64,000 nucleotides of DNA from Typhlomys cinereus (GCA_023101885.1 JALPQD010000401.1:434001-498000), one strand, 5' to 3'; numbered from the stretch's first letter, positions 25,561 through 38,452 are shown. The notes: generated by a model not told the origin, from the letters alone. Made by a program: numbers and translations.

Positions 25561-26129
25561 AAGTAACTCATAGCAGTTACCTAATTAGGATTAATGCCAA
25601 TAAGTGAGAAGCCAAGATGCTTTCCTCGGTGGTATACCAACTGATTTGTGATTCATGCTCCAGCAAGTGCTTCGGCACATGCCATAAAAGCAAACCAGAT
25701 GAAACTCACTGGGCCACACATGCAAAAAGACATTAAAATAGGAAGGAGACTGGTAAGGAAGAAGAAGGGTTTGTTGGGAGAAAGAAAGAGATGGAATTGG
25801 AGATTAAGGTATGAAACTCATAAATTCACTGCATTCATGTATAAAACTATAAAGAATAAAAAAGAATTTACCTCGTAAAATGGTTCTGAGAGGATAAATA
25901 CTATACATGAGTTACAGAACATGCTTGAAAATATTGATAGTTTAGTAATTAATATATGCCTTCTTTGCTAAAATGTAAGGCAAAAGTTACTATTTTTCTT
26001 TCGCTACTCCAAGCTCTTAAAATGGTTATCTGTTTGAGATAACTGCTGTAAAAAGTGCTCAAAGTGTATTTGTTGAGTAAATGAATAAAAACAATGTGAT
26101 ATGAAGTGTATAAAGGGCCAACAAAAAGC

Positions 26130-26270
26130 ATATACAGTGTGAATCCCACTGTAGCTGAGCATTGAAGCTCTGTCACTCACCGACCCTTAGCAAATCACCT
26201 TCCTTGACTTCCTGATTCTGCAGAGTAGTACTGGTTTAAATTGGATATGTGGAAGGCACTGAGCAGTGAT
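26130..26270 (+). mobile_element. Possible diverged MIR SINE
   Basis: The sequence gtgaatcccactgtagctg, gctctgtcactcaccgaccc, ttagcaaatcacctt is MIR-like in order, but the match is weak. Confidence 0.35.
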
Positions 26271-27112
26271 GCATGTCAGTAATAATTAGTCTGCTCTTTT
26301 TGTAATCCAATTATGTATGTATAATTTACAGCAGAGTCCTTAAATTATCATCAATAATGTTCCCTCAATGAAAATACCTTAAACATTTGCATTTCTGGCT
26401 ACTTGGAGAATTGGCTTGAATGATTGGAATCTTATTCTTAACTTTCCTTTGAATATATAGTATTTGTTTTATATTTATTTATTGCATTATACTATGTGTC
26501 ATGTACTGAGCAAGACTCTGGGAAAATATCAGCTTAAGAAAAAAAAAAAGAAACAAGACTGTTACAGACACGTGTTCCCAGAGCACGTGGATTTCTAGGC
26601 AAGACAGGCTTCAAGCAAATGGTTACAATGAATTAGAAAATGTCCAAAGGGAAACATGAAGGACACAGGTTAGGAAATTGTAGCTCTGGCTTATTGGAAA
26701 GAGGCCATAAGATTATTGCTGAGATTTGGATGAGCTAATCTGGGGTGATCTAGGACTAAAATGAAACCCATCAATATCGGTGAATGTATTAGTCACTTTC
26801 TGTTACCACAACCAAAATACCTGTAACCACAGTGAGAGTAGAAAGATTTGGGCTCCTGGTTTCAGGAAAGGCCAGCGCTGTTCTTTCTCTTTTTATTCCA
26901 TCTGGGTCCCCAGCCCAAGGTATGGTTCCACCCACATTCAGGGAAGGACTTCCCTATGCTAATTATCTCTGGAAATACCTCTTAGTGAGTCTAAATCCAA
27001 TCAGGATGATGATGAAGGTAGCCTTCATAGTCGGTAGAGCTAGAACAAATGATTCCTCCTGTGAAAACCAAACAAAATCTCTCCTTTTTGTTTAAATTAA
27101 AACTAAAAGCCT

Positions 27113-27114
<2 letters not shown>

Positions 27115-27144
<30 letters not shown>
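27115..27144. repeat. (GT)n microsatellite
   Basis: About 15 uninterrupted GT units lie in otherwise unremarkable intron. Confidence 0.93.
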
Positions 27145-27147
<3 letters not shown>

Positions 27148-29359
27148 ATTATCTTGTTTAAACAAAATTGTAATTGCTCCTAAGTTCGACATTCTTGCAT
27201 GCTTGTTCATTGTGTTTCAACTTTCTCAACTATGAAACAACTTCAGAGAACAAGGTTTATAGCTGGTTAATCTTTGCCCAGGTATTGAGAAGAAATGGGA
27301 CTAACATTAACGGGCTTGCAAGAACATTGAGCTTTAGCTAATATTGTTTATTGTATTTGTGTTGTTGAGGTATGTAATAGTTCCTTCATTGGATTCTGTA
27401 TTGATTTTTGTCCATTAAAATATGTTTGTTATTCTGTATAGCTTGTAATGTAACGCTCCATGTCCACAGGGCTTAGCTGTGGCATGTGGTTGCTTCTAAA
27501 AGATAGGTTCTCTCATAGATCTCACACTCAGGATATGAACCCAAGATTAGAGCGCATGATTGGAGTGTGGGCTATTGATCGTATATAAATGCCTAACTTT
27601 GCTTCCTGTCATGTTAATTACTAGTGCCTATGTGGAACGTAGGATTATACTATTCACCCTTCTTGACAATTGCATTTGTAGTTTGATACTTGGACTTTTT
27701 CCACCTATCTTCCTGTTTTATTATTGTCTCATTTACTGAGATCATGTGTATATGCCCTGTATGTGGACATATTTAATATTGCATCATTTTGGGTGATTTC
27801 TGATGTCATAAACTATGACATGTTGAAAAAATCCTTTAAGCTAGTGTCCTGCTGCATTGGAAAATTTGGGATATTACTTCTGATATGAACAAGACCTGCT
27901 TTGTTCTGCTTTGTCCTTATTACATCTGTTAGTCAACTTACTTTCGAAATGTTTTTTTCAAAATTTAAAGTCCTTTTTTTAGGCACTTTCTTCAAGATAC
28001 CTGTTTCCTGATATATTTTCATGTCAATTGGATAACCTGTCAGGCCGCCAGTACTAGCTTGTGTACATCAATCTCTTTCTGTTTTCCAGCCCAGACAACT
28101 GTATTTTAGGACATTAAGAGTTGATGAAAAAAAAAATATATATCCGAGTCTGCAGGCAAAAAGGCAGCTAGCAACTCCCATGTTCATGCACAACAGGACA
28201 TCTGGAGGGGGGGGATCATCAGGATGGTGCCCTGTTGCGTCTGAAAACTTAGGGCATCTCGTTCTCACTGTGAAGGCTTTAATTGGTTTGATTTGTAAGC
28301 TGTTGGCTTTGATTATAGTAACTACAAGGTACTCTGTGTTTCTCCATTGTTCCTTCTTTTCCGCTTAGCAAAGCCCACACGCAACCTTGTGCTTCCTATG
28401 ATCATTTCCAAGTTCTGGCTGTCGGGGGTTCAAGGAGGTAGTGATCTCAGGAGGGGGGATGAGAGAGCCCTAGAACTGGCCTTCCTTTTATTTCTTCTGA
28501 AGCCAGAGTTTTCTGGAATGCAGGACAAGATGAAAGACTTCTGTCACTAAGCTTTGCTCTAAGAGATCCAGTAGCTTCAGAGAAAGGTGCTGAGTTGAGT
28601 ATTTGCAAGTTTATCAAGGGCTCTCAGACTTGTAGGTTTGTCTACAATTAGCAAAGCATATTGAAAAAGTATGACCGTAAATAGTGTATCCTTGACGCAG
28701 TCAAATTAAATAAGCCATGTGACTTAAAAAGCAAGGGACGGATTGACAAAGGAACAGATTACAAAACTTGAACCTTCAGCTGTTGTTCACCCTGGCAGCC
28801 TACATAGAAGTGACACCCTGATCTCAGCCACCACTCTGATGAAGAAAATCATTGTCGCCCTCTGTTTCACAGCATGACTATAGTGAGAAACCAGACCTGC
28901 ACCTACCTTTTACTAAAGACCCATCCTAAGATTTCAAATTCAAAATACACAGTGTAGTAATTTGAAGCAAATAGAAGGTGACAGACACTTAGAGACAAAA
29001 TTCACATTTCATGAACAAGGCTAGAATGGAAACATGATCCTCAAACTTATTCCCATTTAAACAAAATATCTATGTCACTTTAGGTTGGAATTTTTTTAAT
29101 TTCCTGAGATCATATGATAGATTTTTTTAATCTCCTTCCTTCCATAATAATTATGGTTACAGTTATTAGTTGTCCAGATTTAATTGAATGTAATCTAATT
29201 ATGATATAATTGTATTTCATGCGTTGACAACTTAAAAGGGGACTTCTCCCAGTTAAATGAACAAGGACTTTTTTACATATATATAGTCACAGATGAATCA
29301 TAAGGAGTACAGCAAAATTCTATGTTAATTCTATTCTGTTCTTCTTTTTAATTATTTTA

Positions 29360-29522
29360 CTTGAGAAAGGCTAAGAAGAGAGAGGAAGGGGTACGCACAT
29401 GCACACTATGTGGCTGGAGGTCAGAGGACAACCTAAGGAAGTCATTTCTCTCCTTCCACCATATGGGCTTGCAGGGATCAAACTCAGGTTGCCAGATTTA
29501 CCTCTGAGCTATCTTGATAGTG
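29360..29522 (-). mobile_element. B3/B2-type SINE, reverse orientation
   Basis: The + strand reads gtggctggaggtcagaggac, ctctccttccaccatatggg, gcagggatcaaactcaggt, and gagctatcttgatag. This is the reverse of a rodent B3-type body and tRNA head. Confidence 0.7.
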
Positions 29523-30481
29523 GCCCTGTTTTCTTTTTTATAAATATAGCCACAAAAATTTGCTATGAAATAAGTAGATGAGATTGGAAGGATTTCTTTT
29601 TGAATGACATTCAGAATGGCTGTTAGTCTCATATCAAAAATTACATTGTGATCCATTTCCAAAAAGTGATATTGAGTGATCTGCAAAGTGCCATTTACAT
29701 CAGATTCCTCCTTCAGTGTTATAGAAAGCATAGAATGAGAATTTACCTTCTCTGAAAAAGATTTGCTATACTGATTTTAAAATAGATTCTTTGCTGATTT
29801 TACCAGAAAAGTCTTTACCGAGGCTTAAGAAACTACCACTTGATATCTGGTGTTCTTTCACTTCACATTGTTAACTTGGTCTGATCTTCTTGAAGTAGAA
29901 ATAGGAGAGCTGTCCATTCTAATTCACCTTTGCTATTATAATATTTTTGAATGCTTTTACCTCATTATATGCTTTAAATATATCTATTTTATTAGCTCAT
30001 TTAATTTATGGGAAATTCCTACTCTATAATTTAACTGACAGTGGCAGTATTCATTAAAAATCAAATTTACACTCTGTCAGGAAAAAAAATCTGATGTATT
30101 TTTCCAGTTCAAATAGTTAATCTGCATTTCTCCCAGCCTTCTCAGTTCAGCTCTGAATCCCTGCCTGCTCTAGGCAGAGACAGATAAAGCATAAATCGGC
30201 CCCATCAGCTTGACAATTAGAACGAATAAGGCATTACTCTCTTTTGTATGTGTCTTCTCTCTGTACCATACTAAAGCTTTTCTGTAGCTAAGAGTATTTT
30301 TAGACAATGACTAAGAGAATGTCCTCAAGACACTGGCTAAGAAAATGTCCTTCCCTTGGTCTATCTAATTTCCAAGTGTGTCAATAAACCTTAATTCCAT
30401 TTCCAACTCCACTTTGTCCTGATGGAATAATGTAGATGACAGACAAAGACAAAAGTCTCACCTTAGACTTACAGTGTCTTA

Positions 30482-30703
30482 GGCTGGAGAGATGGCTCAG
30501 GGGTTAAGACTCTGCCTCACAAGCAGAAGATTCTGAGTTCGGATCCCAGGTCCCATGTAAAAACTCCAGAGGGAAACCACAGCCTTCTGGCTCTGGTGGG
30601 CGCAACTGTGAGAATTCCCAGAGTGAAAAAAAAAAGGAGGTAGAAGCAATTGAGAATGATTCCTGAAATCACCATTTTCCCCCACAGGGACAAACAGTGC
30701 CAT

Positions 30704-30757
<54 letters not shown>

Positions 30758-30785
30758 ATATACACAGATAAATGATAAACAAATG
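30482..30785 (+). mobile_element. Long B2-like SINE, subfamily 2
   Basis: It starts ggctggagagatggctcagg (A box), has gagttcggatccc (B box), aaaactccagagggaaacc and cccacagggacaaacagtgc. A (CA)n tract of about 24 units (30706-30753) and an A-rich tail follow. Cys/Val-rich open frames on the opposite strand are the CA tract read backwards. Confidence 0.88.
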
Positions 30786-31009
30786 AAAGTTAAGAAATTA
30801 TGGCCTCTTAAGTAGAAACGGTATCACTAAATATACTCTCTACTTTGAATCTTGTCATTGCTGAGCTTTTTGGAAGCTTCATCCTGCAAAACAACACATG
30901 TTAAATGCACAAGAATTCTGATTCCTCACTATAAAGAAAATACACACAGAGGAGTTGTTCAGGTTGTAGAAATTAATTCTCTGAAATCTGCCCCTTCTCT
31001 TGTTTATGA

Positions 31010-31720
31010 GTCTTAATGCTGTTTTCACACATAATGATCAGTACAGGACTCTGGGACCTCAAGAAATATGGGGGCTTCTCCCCAAGCGCGTCAGCAAGCA
31101 GTCCCGTAGGAGACACCGTCCAATGTCCCTGTTACAAGTCAGTTCTGACTCAGTCTACCTGGATGTTGGCTCAGTCTTCAAAACTGTCCCACCCAGTTCC
31201 GATGGCAGTCATGAGCCCTGGCTTGTTTTGTTCATGCACTGAGAATTGGGGTTTCTATAATGTTCTCCTTTGGTAACATTAATTTGCTAGAATGGCTAAC
31301 AGGACAGAAGAACGCCTGGATCAGATTTTAGGAAATGGTATCATAAAGGACACAGATGAAAGAAAGGGGGAAGCCCACCCTTATCCCAGCCATGAAGGAA
31401 AGGGGGAAGCCCACCCTTATCCCACCTATGAAGGAAGGGGGAAGTTCACCCGTATCCCACCTAGGAGTTCTCTGTCTTTTTGGGTTTCTATGGAAACTTC
31501 ATGACCTAGACATGAGCCATTGAGATTCAACTCTAGCTTCACACTTTCTCTCCTCCCTTGGGGCCAAATGTCCCATTTCAACCCCGTCTTGGTCTGATCC
31601 CATTCTGAAGCTACCTAGGGACAGTCAGCCCTTGACAATGTTCTTCAGAGATTCCAGGGAGTTGTATTATAGGGAATGAAGACAAGCGAATATATGCATT
31701 TCCCAGTGTCCTTGTGCCAG
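31010..31720 (+). mobile_element. LTR-like ancient repeat (possibly ERVL/MLT2-type)
   Basis: The part ggtttctatggaaacttcatgac (in two pieces), tctctcctcccttggggcc, gaagctacctaggg, and gagattccaggga followed by an atatatgcatttcc end has the order I associate with MLT2-type LTRs of ERVL elements. It appears non-coding: no gag, pol or env frame is seen. A 36-bp minisatellite interrupts it. The assignment is from memory of motif order, and the 5' edge is uncertain. Confidence 0.4.
31363..31465. repeat. 36-bp minisatellite, about 2.9 copies
   Basis: Copies at 31363-31398 and 31399-31434 differ at a few bases. A third, slightly shortened copy runs 31435-31465. The unit contains gggggaagcccacccttatc. 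Because 36 is a multiple of three, the frame stays open and encodes a repeated 12-residue pattern (KGEAHPYP), but there is no sign of a gene. Confidence 0.92.
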
Positions 31721-32461
31721 GACTACCAATGTTTGATCACCCTCGGGTCTAAATGGCCTCCATAGACACTTGAATTCCAAGATTGCATAACATTAGGACT
31801 ACATTAGGCCTTTTCTTTGAAGGGAGAGAAAAAAAAATCACAGCTGCTACTGCCATTCAAGCACATCCAAGTCAATCTTGGTGTTTTGTTTTGATACATA
31901 CGTTTTCTGAAGATAGGCACCTGTTAAATTAGCCATAGGACTCATTGGACAGGTATATGCAATTTCTGACACAACAAGGGGTCCTCATCTTATGTTAGCA
32001 AAAAAATACAACCTGTCACAATCAACACACAGAGAAAGCAGCAAAGCAAACACGTTTATCTGTTAAGCTACTAAGCTGCTTTAAGAGAGAAACGTTAAAT
32101 CCTAAAAATCAGAACTCATTTCTGTTCTCAAAGCTAATGCTTTTGAGTAAAGATGATGTCTTGGGGGAAAGAGTTCTGGGATTAAAACCAGTTGATGTTT
32201 CCCAGTTTTCAAAGCACAGGTACCATGATAAAACAGCTGAAACTCCTTTACATCAGTAGCAGATGGGATTACCACCAAGAGTTGATGGGATTTTATAGAA
32301 GCTTCAAAGGAACAGAAGAGCCTTTTAATGATAAAGTAATGATAGCGTTGGAAGTGATGGCTGAATGGATGGATCTCAATGAGAACCATATTCCTAAGAG
32401 CAGGGTATATGCATAAGCAAAGGACTAGTACTATGGCCAATATTATAAACATTGTCACACA

Positions 32462-32722
32462 GCCAGCCTGGTTTGATGAAAGCTTTCAATCCTAGCTATT
32501 CAGGAAATTGAGGCAGGAAGATTACCAAAATTAGGTCTGCCTGGGTCATAGAGTGAGATCAAGGCCAGCCTGGGCAATTTAGTGAGACACAGTAGCACAG
32601 CATTTGCTCTATGTGCACAAGGCTATAAATTCCATCTCTAGTACAAAAGGAAAAAAGGAGGAAAGAAGAAAAAGAGAGAGGGAGAAAGGGAAGGAGGGAG
32701 GGAAGGAAGGAAGGAAGGAAGA
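32462..32722 (+). mobile_element. B1 + ID composite SINE with GA/GGAA-rich tail
   Basis: The B1-like part (tcaatcctagctattcagg, tgaggcaggaagattacc, aaggccagcctgggcaattt) is followed by an ID-like part (agcacagcatttgctctatg, aaggctataaattccatctc). A purine-rich tail then becomes (GGAA)n at about 32694-32722. The B1-then-ID order is the reverse of B4. Confidence 0.7.
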
Positions 32723-32989
32723 AGTACTTTCATGTTAAAGTCAAGCAAAAGACAAAAACTTATTAGGAATTTGTTAAGATGAATTATAACGCCAGAAATG
32801 AGACCTGGCATACTTTTCAAAAACAGGTTATTGGTTGCTGATAAAGTTGATTATAACTTCTGTCCTGAAATTCTCCATAGTGTTGTTCAATGAAGGTAGC
32901 ATATCTGAGAAATGGGTATATTTAAAGAGTAACTCAAAATAGTATTTCTGTTTTAATAAAAACATTGTTTCAACTGATGCCTGCGACTT

Positions 32990-33150
32990 GGGAATTTGAA
33001 TCAGGATGCAATCATGTATTCGGGGGCATAATTTACTCATCTGAAGCCTAGATTCCTCATCTCAAAACATCCCAGAGCTGTTTCGAAGTTTAATACAAGC
33101 AACTAAGTGAAACCACCTGTCACACCATAGGTGCCTTCCTGAACGTTAAT
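32990..33150 (+). mobile_element. Possible diverged MIR-like SINE
   Basis: The order gggcataatttactcatctg, agcctagattcctcatctc, and accacctgtcacaccatagg is suggestive of MIR but weak. Confidence 0.3.
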
Positions 33151-34257
33151 CCCAGTTGTCTCCCACACCTCTTGGCTCTTCCCAATAAGAGTCAATTCAA
33201 TACATAAACAGATTCCTCTGCAGAAGTATCCTAAATGAAAAATAGAAATTGGTCTCTATTATTTATAAAAATGTCACAGAATAAAGCCAGATATCTGTCT
33301 ACTAAATAAAAAGCCAAATCTTCTTGGAGTAGCAAGGTGATTTTTCTCTCTTTTCATTTGACTGTGTGTTCTGATTTTGTTAAAAATTATTATAAAATAA
33401 AGTTGCATAAATGATGCACAGTTTGGGATCTAGGAGTTGAAATGTGAAAAAATCCTAATGATTATGAAACTCAGTTTTAAAATTTGTATTCCTTATAGCA
33501 TTTTAGATCACAAAATTGGCTCAAGAAATATAGACCTATGGCTTAAGGATTATTAATTGCCATGATTATGGACGTGGGGAAAGAAGAAAGGAAGTGGAAT
33601 TGTAAATAATGGGTTCTTATTAACGTTCCTAGTCTAGCTACCTTCCACCTCATACCTGTGCTATTATGACCGTATTCCCCTCATCCCTGCGTTATCAGGC
33701 TCCCCACACTAGTACACTGTAATGTTGCTGAAACAGTGATTTCATTTCACCTTTAGCCTGCTCTGAACCTGTAACGGGTCTCCATTCAGCTCTAGCTATG
33801 CTTCATCCCATGATGGTTATATGCGTCACTCTAGGGCCCAGTGGTCCAGATAAAAAGCAATCCTACCACTTGCTAGAAATATCCTTTCCTGCAAAGCCCA
33901 CATTTACCTATGAGTGAATTTATTGTGAATTGCTTCACCCCTGATCAGCCATCAACTGGGTGTGTCTGCCTTATCATCTGTGACTGTGGGGGGTTTCTTA
34001 GTAATCTTGAATCCCATTCCTCCAGAAATAAAGAGGAAGGGAAGAGTGTCCTGGAATACATTTACTCAAAACTCTTCATCAAATATCTATTTTTCAAGCA
34101 TACCAGAAAGGACATGGGTAGTAGAATTTTAGAAAATGTGTTCATCCTCAGGAAAAGAAAAAGGATGTGATTATGCTCATTGATAGAATGAAAATACTGT
34201 AAAATATAAAAACAGTCACAAAACACGAATATTGAAATAGCACGTTATTTAAAATTA

Positions 34258-34424
34258 TTTATTTAAATGGGGACTACACGTGTACACCATAGAACATAGG
34301 TGGAGGTCAGATGACAACTTTCAAAGTCAGTTGTCGCCTTCCACCATGTGGGCTTCTGGGGTGAGACTCAGGTCACCTGGTTTGAGCAGGTGTCTCACCC
34401 ACTGTGATATTTTGCCAGTCCCAG
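34258..34424 (-). mobile_element. B3/B2-type SINE, reverse orientation
   Basis: The sequence ataggtggaggtcagatgac, ttgtcgccttccaccatgtg, and ctggggtgagactcaggtc, ending in tctcacccactgtgatattt, is the reverse of a rodent B3-type element. A GA-rich stretch with a second possible fragment (34425-34590) follows. Confidence 0.7.
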
Positions 34425-35977
34425 AGTCTTTATTTATGAGAGAGAAAGAGAAAGAGAGAGAGCTGGTGACAAAGCCAGGAATCAACCCAGGCTTCAGAGC
34501 TCCAGAAGCTTCCAGAGCTCCTCTTCTAGCCAGGCACATCCCTTGCTCCCCATCCCCCTCACACATATGCCCATTTCCCTGGCCACTTTGTTTTAAACTA
34601 TGATTATGTATGCCAAGTCAGAAACCTTTTCCCATCTGACCTTCAAGATCCCGTGACCCAGCCTTCCTCTGGCCTCAGTCATGTGACGCTTTAGATTGTC
34701 ACTTAGTTGATCAGTCTGTAGGCATTGTCTACCCAACCTGGCAACTGGCACGCTGAGAAGGCTACTTAAGCCACAGTAAATAATCTCCAAGACACTGCTC
34801 TTTGGGTTGTATTTCTTATTGCCATGTCAGTGCCGTGTCCCTAGCAGATACTTAATAAAATGAATACAATATTAAATTAACAACTCTTCACAGGTAGTCA
34901 GAAAGACTGTCTCTGCTCATTAGGTAAGGTATTTACAATTCTCTGATTTGAGGTTAAGTCTTAAATTTTTTGAGTTAACAAGTTCTCTGGAGGCTATATT
35001 CAGTTTAATATAAGAAAAAAATGGTAAGTCAACTTCATTATCACTTTAAAAGGGTCGGATTTGATAGAGGATAATTTACCATCTTCTTTCTGGTTCTTCA
35101 GCTTTCGCAGGCTCTGCCTGCCTAAAAGACAATGGAGTTTCATGTCCACTTGCTGCAATTGTAAAGCCTTTCCTATCACTAGAAAATGACCTTGGTGGAG
35201 AAGTAAAGAGCACGATACCAAAAGAAAGGGTTCCCTTTTTCTAGAACTGAGTGGCAGTTCTAGAGGTGCCGGGCAAGGATCAGGGAGCCGTGGGTTTTGT
35301 TCCTGTGGGCTGAAGGTCAGCGGGAGGTTGAGGGATGAAAAGAGGAAACTGTGGTATGAGTAAACTTCTCCAGGGAGCAAACCTAGGTTTTCAGGCCTAC
35401 AAATGGGCACCTCCACCCACCCAGCAAGTCATTTTGCCAGTCCCCCCTGAGTCTTCATATCCTATGATCCCTTCTTTGCTGCCTTGGTCCATCTGTCCAT
35501 TCGTTCTGGCATATTTCTTAAAGAGGACTGTAGGAGCCAGTGATATTGATTGGTTTTGTTGTTTCCTTAAAGATTGGCTTGGAAATCTCCATCACCTATC
35601 CTGCTTTAATTCACACTCTGCAGTATTATGGTATGGCTAGAACAGCTGATAAATACCAAGTTAAATCTCTCCCACGAAATAGCGAGACACATAATTTGTA
35701 AGATAATTATGTTTCAAATGAACAAGAAAGACTGTAGGTGTGAAAACAACTTCGGTAATCGGCATACCTTCGGGGAAGTCAGAGGCTTTTTGACTTAAAT
35801 ATCTTGAAGAACGTTAAGCCAGAATTAGAAAAAACACCACCTACAAAAAAAAGTTTTTAAAGTGGCAAGGACACTAGAGCATGTCGTGTAGCAGAAGATA
35901 AAACAGCTGAGCCTCAAGGGGAAAGAAACCTGTTATTTTAATTTTTTGTTCTTCATCGGTGGGTCTCTCACATTCAG

Positions 35978-36192
35978 GAAAATTAGGTGGATTTACACAA
36001 GAAAATAACACCATAGATTCCGGAGAACTTGATATTGGCCGAAGAGCGATTCAAGAAGTTCCTCCCGGGATCTTCTGGCGATCACAGCTCTTTATTGATC
36101 AGCCACAGTTTCTTAAGTTCAATATCTCTCTTCAGAAGGACGCATTGATTGGAGTGTACGGCCGGAAAGGCTTACCGCCTTCCCATACTCAG
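35978..36192 (+). CDS. TENM3: TENM3 exon B: juxtamembrane spacer, first part
   Basis: The exon completes a glycine codon and then encodes 71 codons (phase 1 in, phase 0 out). The acceptor is ctctcacattcag and the donor gtaaga. It opens [20 protein letters not shown], followed by [19 protein letters not shown] and then the KFNISL and [14 protein letters not shown] motifs, ending on a whole glutamine codon. This is the conserved spacer between membrane and EGF repeats; the IPPGxFWR-type core is present in all vertebrate teneurins. N-glycosylation sequons NNT and NIS are visible. No cysteine is encoded. The match to TENM3 is much closer than to TENM2, which has a different linker. A poly-T run and short AT-rich stretch precede the acceptor. 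Confidence 0.97.
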
Positions 36193-36427
36193 GTAAGAGC
36201 TAGTGTTGTGATCATTCAAATCCACAGGAGAATATGCATTTTCACATTTCTTAAATTCAGCTGTCTGGATTGGGTTCGTGGGAGGGGGAAAAAGGGAGGA
36301 ACAGTTCTGAGTGGCTCTTTTGCAGTAGAGAGTTGAGTGCTGTGAACACTTATGTGAGGTATTCAAGTGAACAGTAGGAAGAACATGTTCTTCTTGCTTT
36401 GATAATGGCTGATTAAATTTTGTGAGC

Positions 36428-36697
36428 AGAGGCTGGGGAGTTGGCTTAGTAATTAAAGCACTTGCCAAGCAAGCAAAAGGACTAGAATTTAGGTCCCTGG
36501 ATCCTACTAAAAATGCTGGTGGGTGTGACAACCCACCTGTATTACAACTTCCCAAGGCAGAGCCTAGGAATCCCCGGAGCAAGCTGGCTAGGCAAAGTAA
36601 ACCTACTGAGCCCTGTCCATCCGATTAGAATCACTGTCTCTAAAAGAATATGGTGGAAAGAGATCAAGAGATTTCAAGCACACATTTGTGTGTGAAT

Positions 36698-36737
<40 letters not shown>

Positions 36738-36790
36738 CCACATACAAGCAAACATACTTATACACACCCCAGCTCATACATATGAAAATG
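36428..36790 (+). mobile_element. B2/B3-like SINE with (CA)n tract
   Basis: It starts gaggctggggagttggctta, then has cttgccaagcaagcaaaagg and aggtccctggatcctac, a body with cccaaggcagagcctaggaa, and a (CA)n run at about 36698-36733 followed by CA-rich tail sequence. It is more diverged than the young long B2-like copies. Confidence 0.65.
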
Positions 36791-37194
36791 GAAAAAAGAG
36801 AAAATGTGAACAACTTAATGGACATTGTGCATCGTTTTCATATTAGCATCAGGTTTTACAAGATTCTACAATAATTTCAGATGATGTGCTTCGCCATATT
36901 TTTTTTTATTTTACTCACTTTAAGTGAACTAACTTGATTAAAGTACACTTTTTTAGGGTCTTGCAAGATTTTTTTTCCATGAAGAAATTATGGAAGCATG
37001 AAAATAAGTATGATGTTACAAACTTTTTCAGTCCAAGCCAAACAATGAGATGAATAGACAGAGGAGTTTTTGTGGAAAGCTGAGCATGATCCATTATTGG
37101 GAATCAGAAAACAACAGATACACAGAATTAAATTTTTCATAACTTTCTGTGTACATAATATATGGGATGCCTGCATGTACACATTTTTGCATAT

Positions 37195-37505
37195 GCATGG
37201 GCGTACATTTGTTTGCAGGTCCATGTGAGCACGGAGCCCAAGGGTGCTATCAAGAATCATCCTTGAGCTCTCTCTTTCACCCCATTGTTTTGAGGTTCGA
37301 TCTTTATTTAATCCAAGAACTCACCCATTGTGGTTCATCTGGCTAGTCAACTTGCATTAGGAACTTCCAGTCTCTGCTTTCCAGGGCTGGAATTGCAGGC
37401 AGCCATCCACAGCTGGGTATCTTTTACCCAAGATGTAAGTATTTGAATTCTACTCCTTATGATTTTCTGGCAAATACTTTAGTCACTGACCCACATCCCA
37501 GTCCC
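37195..37505 (-). mobile_element. B4-type SINE, reverse orientation
   Basis: The + strand shows acggagcccaagggtgctat, caccccattgttttgaggtt, a B1-like tccagggctggaattgcagg, and an ID-like reversed end (gcaaatactttagtcactga). It is the same family as the 9130 copy. Confidence 0.65.
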
Positions 37506-37594
37506 AGCTACAGAATTTTTAAAGTCAGTTCCTTTATATGAAAATTTCCCTGTGAGATGAGCCACGGCTCAAGAATTGCTACCAAAATTTCTGC

Positions 37595-37850
37595 AGGCAA
37601 ATAGGGCCTTGTGGCCCAGGGCCTGTAATAAAAATAAAAATAAAATAAAGTTACTCAGAAAGCTGAAGCAGGAAAATCAGAAGTCCAGAGCTAGCCTGAA
37701 CAATTTAGTGAGATATTGCCTCATAATTTAAAAAACTAAAATGGGGAGATACTGGGGATATACTTAATGATAGAGTCCTTGTCTAGTACCTTTGAGGTCC
37801 TGAGACCCTATACTTAATCTCCATTACCACTAAAATTAAGAACAAATCAA
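37595..37850 (+). mobile_element. B1 + ID composite SINE, diverged
   Basis: A B1-like part (gctgaagcaggaaaatcag, gagctagcctgaacaattta) is followed by an ID-like part (ggggatatacttaatgatag, agtccttgtctagtacc). It has the same composite order as the 32462 copy and carries an (AAAAT)n-like insertion near 37625. Confidence 0.55.
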
Positions 37851-37939
37851 ACAAAAATGATCTAAAGACTCTAAGACTGGGTCATAGTATGTAATTTGGA
37901 AATTATAAATCTTAGATTTGTGTCATAAACTCAGTCCCA

Positions 37940-38005
37940 CAGGAGATGAGTTGTAGTGCACAAGGCCCTGGGCTCAATCTCCAGCAACAAAAATAAATAA
38001 GCAAA
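37940..38005 (+). mobile_element. ID-like SINE fragment
   Basis: The sequence agttgtagtgcacaaggccc, tgggctcaatctccagcaac followed by AAAT units is the 3' half of an ID body. Confidence 0.55.
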
Positions 38006-38221
38006 TAAAAGTAAATCCCACAATATCTAAAGGAAAGCATTTCAGTCACCTGCCCAAAAACTGGAGCATGAACTTTTCCCAGGATTTAGCTATCACATGA
38101 CTAAAGAATTTTGAAACTGTAACTCTTGGTTATTTAAAATTTAAATGAATTTAATGTTATATTTGGTAAGAAATTTATTAAATAAATTTCATGCCGATTT
38201 TTTTTAATTTGTGAAAGAAAG

Positions 38222-38452
38222 AGAGTTGTGTCTGTAGCTCAGTAAGTAGAGTAGCTTGCCTAGAATGACGAAGCCCTGGGTTCGATCTTCAGTACTACAA
38301 ACAACTAGATAGAGTTGTACACACCTGCCATCCCAGCACTTAAGAAGTAGATACAGGAAAATCAGGAATTGAGAATCGCCCTCAGCAACATAGAGAATGT
38401 GTGACTAGCCTGTAATATATGAGATCCTGTCTTTAAAAAACAGGCTGAAAAG
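38222..38452 (+). mobile_element. B4-type (ID+B1) SINE
   Basis: An ID head (gtctgtagctcagtaagtag, agccctgggttcgatcttc) is followed by a B1-like part (gccatcccagcacttaagaa, gagatcctgtctttaaaaaa). This is the forward B4 order. Confidence 0.7.

Larger units (their letters stand above)
18990..35977 (+). other. TENM3: TENM3 intron A-B (17.0 kb)
   Basis: The intron is bounded by a gtaaga donor and a ctcacattcag acceptor. It contains MIR, ID-like, B1-like and B2-like SINEs, an LTR-like block and simple repeats, listed separately. Nothing nameable is seen in 19000-22400, 27150-29350, 32750-34250 and 34600-35970. Two related, unnamed interspersed segments seem present at about 22760-23130 and 26785-27095: both open with an actttctgttacc or acttttt...actgtgac motif, and the second has cagcccaaggtatggttccacc. 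They resemble a common rodent repeat whose name I cannot give. No alternative exon was recognised. Confidence 0.85.

Noticed and set aside
38170..38190. 10-bp inverted repeat with one-base centre (gaaatttatt arms)
   Set aside because: It is very AT-rich and short, so chance is likely.
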